From the NCBI GenBank assembly GCA_049414205.1, contig JBMSGE010000023.1, positions 1 through 15,612 on the forward strand: a stretch of 15,612 bases of DNA, written 5' to 3'. Under the pieces are notes generated by a model. The model did not search any database. It was not told where the DNA came from and saw only the letters and a list, made by a program, of their open reading frames with translations. Made by a program: the position numbers and the translations under genes. Below, in pieces: positions 12,782 to 15,612 of the stretch. How positions within the stretch are numbered: the first letter of the stretch is position 1; every line of letters starts with the position of its first letter. Source of the stretch: Nitrosomaritimum sp049414205. Lineage in GTDB: Archaea; Thermoproteota; Nitrososphaeria; Nitrososphaerales; Nitrosopumilaceae.

Positions 12782-13762
12782 ATGTCATTTCCTACAAGAC
12801 GTCTACGTAGATTAAGAACCACCTCAAAAATGAGAGAACTTGTGCAGGAAACTAATTTGAATCCAAGAGATTTGATTTGTCCTGTATTTGTGCAAGAGGA
12901 TCTGAAATCAAGAGTGAAAGTAGAATCAATGTCTGAAATTGAGAGATTACCATTAGATGATCTTAATGACGAAGTAGGAACAATATCAGATTTAGACATT
13001 CCAGCAATAATGTTATTTGGAATTCCAACAGGAAAAGATGATGCTGGAAGTTCTGCATTTGATGAGAACGGAATAGTTCAAAAGGCGATTTCTCAGATAA
13101 GATCAAATTTTGGAGATAAAATTGTAATTATGGCAGATGTTTGTCTTTGCCAATACACATCTACAGGACATTGCGGAATTATTCATGGAGATAAAATTGA
13201 TAACGATACCAGTATTGAAACTCTTGCCAAAATTGCAGTTAGCCAAGCAAAGGCAGGAGTTGATACTGTTTCACCATCTGCAATGATGGACGGACAAGTT
13301 GCAGCAATAAGAAAGGCATTAGATAGTGAAGGGTACACGGATGTTTCAATAATGTCTCATTCTGCAAAACATCGTTCTTCGTTTTACTCACCATTCAGAG
13401 ATGCAGCCGAATGTGCTCCCAAATTTGGAGATAGAAAAACCTACCAGGTTCCATATACTAATGCCAGAGAAGCAATGATGGAAGTTGAAACTGACATTAA
13501 TGAGGGAGTAGATATTGTAATGATCAAACCGGCCTTATCTTATCTAGATTTGATTGCTGAAACAAGAAGGCGATTTAATGTTCCTGTTGCAGCATACAGT
13601 GTTTCAGGAGAGTATGCATTAGTAAAGGGAGCAGCAAAGCAAGGGTGGATTAATGAAAATGACATAACATCAGAGATTCTTTATTCAATTAAAAGAGCAG
13701 GGGCAGACATGATTGTCACTTATTTTGCAAAATCAGCAGCCAAGTTTCTTCAAGAATCATGA
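12782..13762 (+). CDS. hemB: Delta-aminolevulinic acid dehydratase (porphobilinogen synthase)
   Basis: Condenses two 5-aminolevulinates to porphobilinogen. From the ATG at 12782 it is 326 residues and opens MSFPTRRLRRLR, the standard archaeal/bacterial HemB start. The zinc-binding cysteines C121, C123 and C131 lie in DVCLCQYTSTGHCG, so this is a zinc-type enzyme. Schiff-base lysines are K196 in SHSAKHRSSFYSPFRDAA and K249 in VMIKPALSYLDL. A start at 12770 would add four residues (MNFD); both the family N-terminus and the TATA position favour 12782, though 12770 is possible on a read-through mRNA. The stop overlaps the next gene in an ATGA. Confidence 0.96.
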   Translation: MSFPTRRLRRLRTTSKMRELVQETNLNPRDLICPVFVQEDLKSRVKVESMSEIERLPLDDLNDEVGTISDLDIPAIMLFGIPTGKDDAGSSAFDENGIVQKAISQIRSNFGDKIVIMADVCLCQYTSTGHCGIIHGDKIDNDTSIETLAKIAVSQAKAGVDTVSPSAMMDGQVAAIRKALDSEGYTDVSIMSHSAKHRSSFYSPFRDAAECAPKFGDRKTYQVPYTNAREAMMEVETDINEGVDIVMIKPALSYLDLIAETRRRFNVPVAAYSVSGEYALVKGAAKQGWINENDITSEILYSIKRAGADMIVTYFAKSAAKFLQES

Positions 13763-14070
13763 GAAACGATGAAAGATTTGAAATAGAGAGAGCCTTTGAT
13801 TTACTTCCACATGTTGTAGGGTCTAGCTGGGCAGTAATTTGGTTTAGACTAAACAAAATCAAAAAACCAACAAGAGAAGAATATAGACAAAAGGTGTTAG
13901 ATTACTTCAAAATGATGGAGCCTATTTTTGGAGTATATCCTGAAGAAGATAATTTTTCAGCCATGAAAAAATATGTAGAGAGTAGAAAAAAAGAAGAGTA
14001 TGAAAAAATACTTTCGGGTCGAAACTCTGAAGTCGAAAAAAGATATGACAGATATGTCGATTATGGATAA
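13759..14070 (+). CDS. Hypothetical protein translationally coupled to hemB
   Basis: A 103-residue hydrophilic protein that I do not recognise. It has no signal peptide, membrane segment or cysteine. Residues 13-32 are moderately hydrophobic (FDLLPHVVGSSWAVIWFRLN); the rest is rich in Lys, Glu, Arg and Tyr and predicted helical, with the repeated feel of a small helical bundle. Its ATG overlaps the hemB TGA (ATGA), the same coupling seen between the precorrin-2 dehydrogenase gene and hemA, so it is very probably translated with the heme enzymes. A role in tetrapyrrole synthesis is only suggested by this position. It converges on the membrane-protein gene with 3 bp between stops. Confidence 0.8.
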   Translation: MRNDERFEIERAFDLLPHVVGSSWAVIWFRLNKIKKPTREEYRQKVLDYFKMMEPIFGVYPEEDNFSAMKKYVESRKKEEYEKILSGRNSEVEKRYDRYVDYG

Positions 14071-14073
14071 TTT

Positions 14074-14691
14074 CTACTGGACTACAGCAGCCTTTGATTT
14101 TGTTTTTATGACAAATCGATAAGCAACTAGTATGCCTAAGAATTCAGCATACTCTACAAAGCCTACAGTGTAAAAATGCATCAACCAACCATCCAACGCG
14201 CCATCTATTGATGCAATAACTGCACTCATTTGAGGAAAAGCAGTAACAAAGGCCACAGGTGCTGCAATAAATCCATAGAACCAATCATTTGAGGTCCACT
14301 CACTTGTTTGTTCCATTATTTTTTCAGGATTATCAATTTCTTGAGTGACAAAAAATTGATCTTGCATGTGTTCATATGTAGAATTTCCTTGGTTTATTGC
14401 AAGGATCATACTTCCCATTAGTACCAGTACAAAGATGGTTTCGACATAAACCACAATTCTTCGTTTGCCTTTTAGTAATTTTTCAATTTGTCTTTGGAAC
14501 ATATTTCCAAATTCTCCAAGTTTCTTCTTCTTTGCAAGCACTAGAATAGCAATGGAAATTGCAGATATTACTCCGAAAGATCCTAGCCAATCATCAGATA
14601 CGAATGTCACAAAAAGTAACCTAACGGGCAATAGCACCCCAGTCATTACTGCAAAAACTATGATAGTTTCAAAGATGTCTTTCAAAATCAC
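14074..14691 (-). CDS. Multi-spanning membrane protein of unknown function
   Basis: A 205-residue integral membrane protein with about five hydrophobic segments (roughly residues 8-30, 38-54, 79-99, 139-160 and 175-194). A basic loop between segments two and three (KKKKLGEFG and KLLKGKRR) predicts that this loop is cytoplasmic. The loop at 100-138 is acidic, with Gln, Trp and Thr, and would be outside. No family motif is seen. The start is GTG, with a minus-strand TATA-like element 26 bp upstream. It follows the HD-domain gene on the same strand after 111 bp and is probably transcribed separately. Confidence 0.8.
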   Translation of the reverse strand: MILKDIFETIIVFAVMTGVLLPVRLLFVTFVSDDWLGSFGVISAISIAILVLAKKKKLGEFGNMFQRQIEKLLKGKRRIVVYVETIFVLVLMGSMILAINQGNSTYEHMQDQFFVTQEIDNPEKIMEQTSEWTSNDWFYGFIAAPVAFVTAFPQMSAVIASIDGALDGWLMHFYTVGFVEYAEFLGILVAYRFVIKTKSKAAVVQ

Positions 14692-14713
14692 TCGACATCC
14701 TCAAAAATTTGAC

Positions 14714-14721
14714 CCATAAAG
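14714..14721 (-). promoter_or_regulatory. TATA-like box of the membrane-protein gene
   Basis: The minus-strand element ctttatgg is centred about 26 bp before the GTG at 14691, consistent with a leaderless transcript and supporting that start. Confidence 0.4.
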
Positions 14722-14767
14722 GACAGAAATCAATTATCACATTTAAGGAAGGATTGATCTTTTAGCT

Positions 14768-14793
14768 AGTGCTAACATCAAACCAAGTGCTAA
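14768..14793. repeat. Short direct repeat downstream of the HD-domain gene
   Basis: The octamer agtgctaa occurs at 14768-14775 and 14786-14793, 18 bp apart. It lies in the gap between the HD-domain stop and the membrane-protein promoter. It could be a regulator site for the latter; two copies of 8 bp are also possible by chance. Confidence 0.3.
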
Positions 14794-14802
14794 TTTGGAT
14801 TT

Positions 14803-15423
14803 TCACAATTCTTTTTTTAATTGCAACAAAAAATCTTTCAAAACCTTTGTTCTCTTTTTTGCTTCAATTTTACCTGATGTTGTGTTCATCATGGATTCTA
14901 AACGGAGTAGTTTTTTGTAGAAATGATCCAGTGCCCATCTTTGATCATCAGGCGTCCTTTTTTGGCAAAATGGGTCATTTTGACTGTAAAAGGGTCTCTT
15001 CTCAGAGCCTGAAACAGCAAATACTCTGGCTATCCCTATAGCTCCAATTGCGTCAAGTCTATCGGCATCTTGAAGAATTTTTCCCTCAATTGTTTGTGGA
15101 GTTTTATTTTGGGAAAAACTATGATCTCGTATAGCATCAGAGATTACCTGAATTTCATCTAATGAAAAATTATATTTTTTTAGTATTTTTTTAGATTCTT
15201 CTGCACTTTTAATTGAAGATAATTTTGAGCGTTTGTCTGATTTAGGGTAAGAGACAATATCATGAAGAAGGACGGCACTTAAGACAAGTTTTGTGTTTGC
15301 TTTTTCTTTTTTGCTAATTTTTTGTGCATTTTTGTATACTCTCATAATGTGATCAAAGTCATGTGCTGAATCGTTGGATAGTTTGGATTTTATTTCATTT
15401 TGCAGAGATCCAAGAACATCCAT
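14803..15423 (-). CDS. HD-domain metal-dependent phosphohydrolase
   Basis: A 206-residue HD-superfamily protein of the YedJ-like type. Metal ligands are visible: H25 in HDFDHIMRVY (21-30), H54-D55 in VLLHDIV and D121 in ILQDADRLDAIGAIGIARVF, an arrangement that is typical of this subgroup. Members hydrolyse phosphate esters, probably nucleotides; the substrate is not predictable from sequence. There is no fused domain. The ATG at 15423 is 1 bp after the TAA of the upstream small membrane-protein gene, so the pair is an operon. Confidence 0.9.
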   Translation of the reverse strand: MDVLGSLQNEIKSKLSNDSAHDFDHIMRVYKNAQKISKKEKANTKLVLSAVLLHDIVSYPKSDKRSKLSSIKSAEESKKILKKYNFSLDEIQVISDAIRDHSFSQNKTPQTIEGKILQDADRLDAIGAIGIARVFAVSGSEKRPFYSQNDPFCQKRTPDDQRWALDHFYKKLLRLESMMNTTSGKIEAKKRTKVLKDFLLQLKKEL

Positions 15424-15424
15424 T

Positions 15425-15610
15425 TTAGAATCTCCATAATTTGGGTTTTACAAATTTAATCTTTCTTTGTGTGATTAAAAGAGACCAGTTAATTGATGCA
15501 AAAAAGACGATAACCCCAATTCCCACCACATCTACTAACAGAATTCCAGTTAAACGATCTTCAAATATTTCTAAAAATGGTTTTAGAACTGCATTTCCAA
15601 AATAAATCAT
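15425..15610 (-). CDS. Small membrane protein, 5' end near the window edge
   Basis: A 61-residue protein with one hydrophobic segment (about 22-40, GILLVDVVGIGVIVFFASI) and a basic C-terminus (KIKFVKPKLWRF). Only two bases precede its ATG here, so a longer form beginning outside the window cannot be excluded. The pattern resembles small archaeal membrane proteins, with no recognised family. Its TAA is 1 bp from the HD-domain ATG, which suggests co-transcription and argues that it is real. Confidence 0.55.
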   Translation of the reverse strand: MIYFGNAVLKPFLEIFEDRLTGILLVDVVGIGVIVFFASINWSLLITQRKIKFVKPKLWRF

Positions 15611-15612
15611 AA

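Noticed and set aside
1..15612. Mobile elements, CRISPR arrays, defence genes
   Set aside because: No transposase, integrase, terminal repeats, regularly spaced repeats or defence-type domains were found; gene content is core metabolism and information processing.

Overview
This window is ordinary chromosomal sequence from an AT-rich archaeon, most likely a marine ammonia-oxidising thaumarchaeon of the Nitrosopumilus type (Nitrososphaerota). The evidence is the mix of archaeal information-processing genes (aIF1A, TFB, S8e, SRP19, Gar1), a bacterial-type cold-shock protein, an ScpA/ScpB pair, archaeal TATA boxes and many GTG/TTG starts. The genus is inferred from gene content and protein style; no search was run. 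No mobile element, CRISPR array, tRNA or rRNA was seen.

Layout. 1-2.0 kb: a membrane-anchored cupredoxin-like protein (+), then a cold-shock protein and aIF1A (both -), then a YkgJ-type cysteine-cluster protein (+). 1.9-4.4 kb: a zinc alcohol dehydrogenase (-) divergent from scpA-scpB (+), the kleisin and winged-helix partners of SMC. 4.4-6.4 kb: S8e-SRP19, then gar1-tfb, the latter pair coupled by an ATGA overlap. 6.5-9.7 kb (+): sufC, a DUF167 protein, a chlorite dismutase/HemQ-family heme protein, an aldo/keto reductase and a small zinc-finger protein. 9.7-14.1 kb: a tetrapyrrole cluster with a fused siroheme decarboxylase AhbA-AhbB (-) divergent from precorrin-2 dehydrogenase, hemA, hemB and a 103-residue unknown (+). 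14.1-15.6 kb (-): a multi-spanning membrane protein, an HD-domain phosphohydrolase and a small membrane protein at the window edge.

How the genes work together. HemA and HemB carry glutamyl-tRNA to porphobilinogen. The Met8/CysG-N-type enzyme makes sirohydrochlorin (possibly siroheme), and AhbAB decarboxylates siroheme toward Fe-coproporphyrin III. This is the siroheme-dependent (alternative) heme route. The HemQ-like protein about 1.5 kb from ahbAB could supply the last decarboxylations; no AhbD is seen in the window. hemC, hemD, hemL and the uroporphyrinogen methyltransferase are not here.

Promoter architecture is strikingly regular. About a dozen genes have an AT-rich TATA element centred 25-29 bp before the start codon, which predicts leaderless mRNAs. 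This rule, together with family N-termini, argues for moving three starts inward: aIF1A to 1224, the alcohol dehydrogenase to 2952 and hemB to 12782. Genes inside operons instead use ATGA overlaps or Shine-Dalgarno motifs. Three dyads in front of csp, gar1 and the aldo/keto reductase are possible regulatory sites. I found no clearly new system; the best leads are the hybrid heme route, the ligand-less cupredoxin and the small zinc-finger and hemB-coupled proteins.
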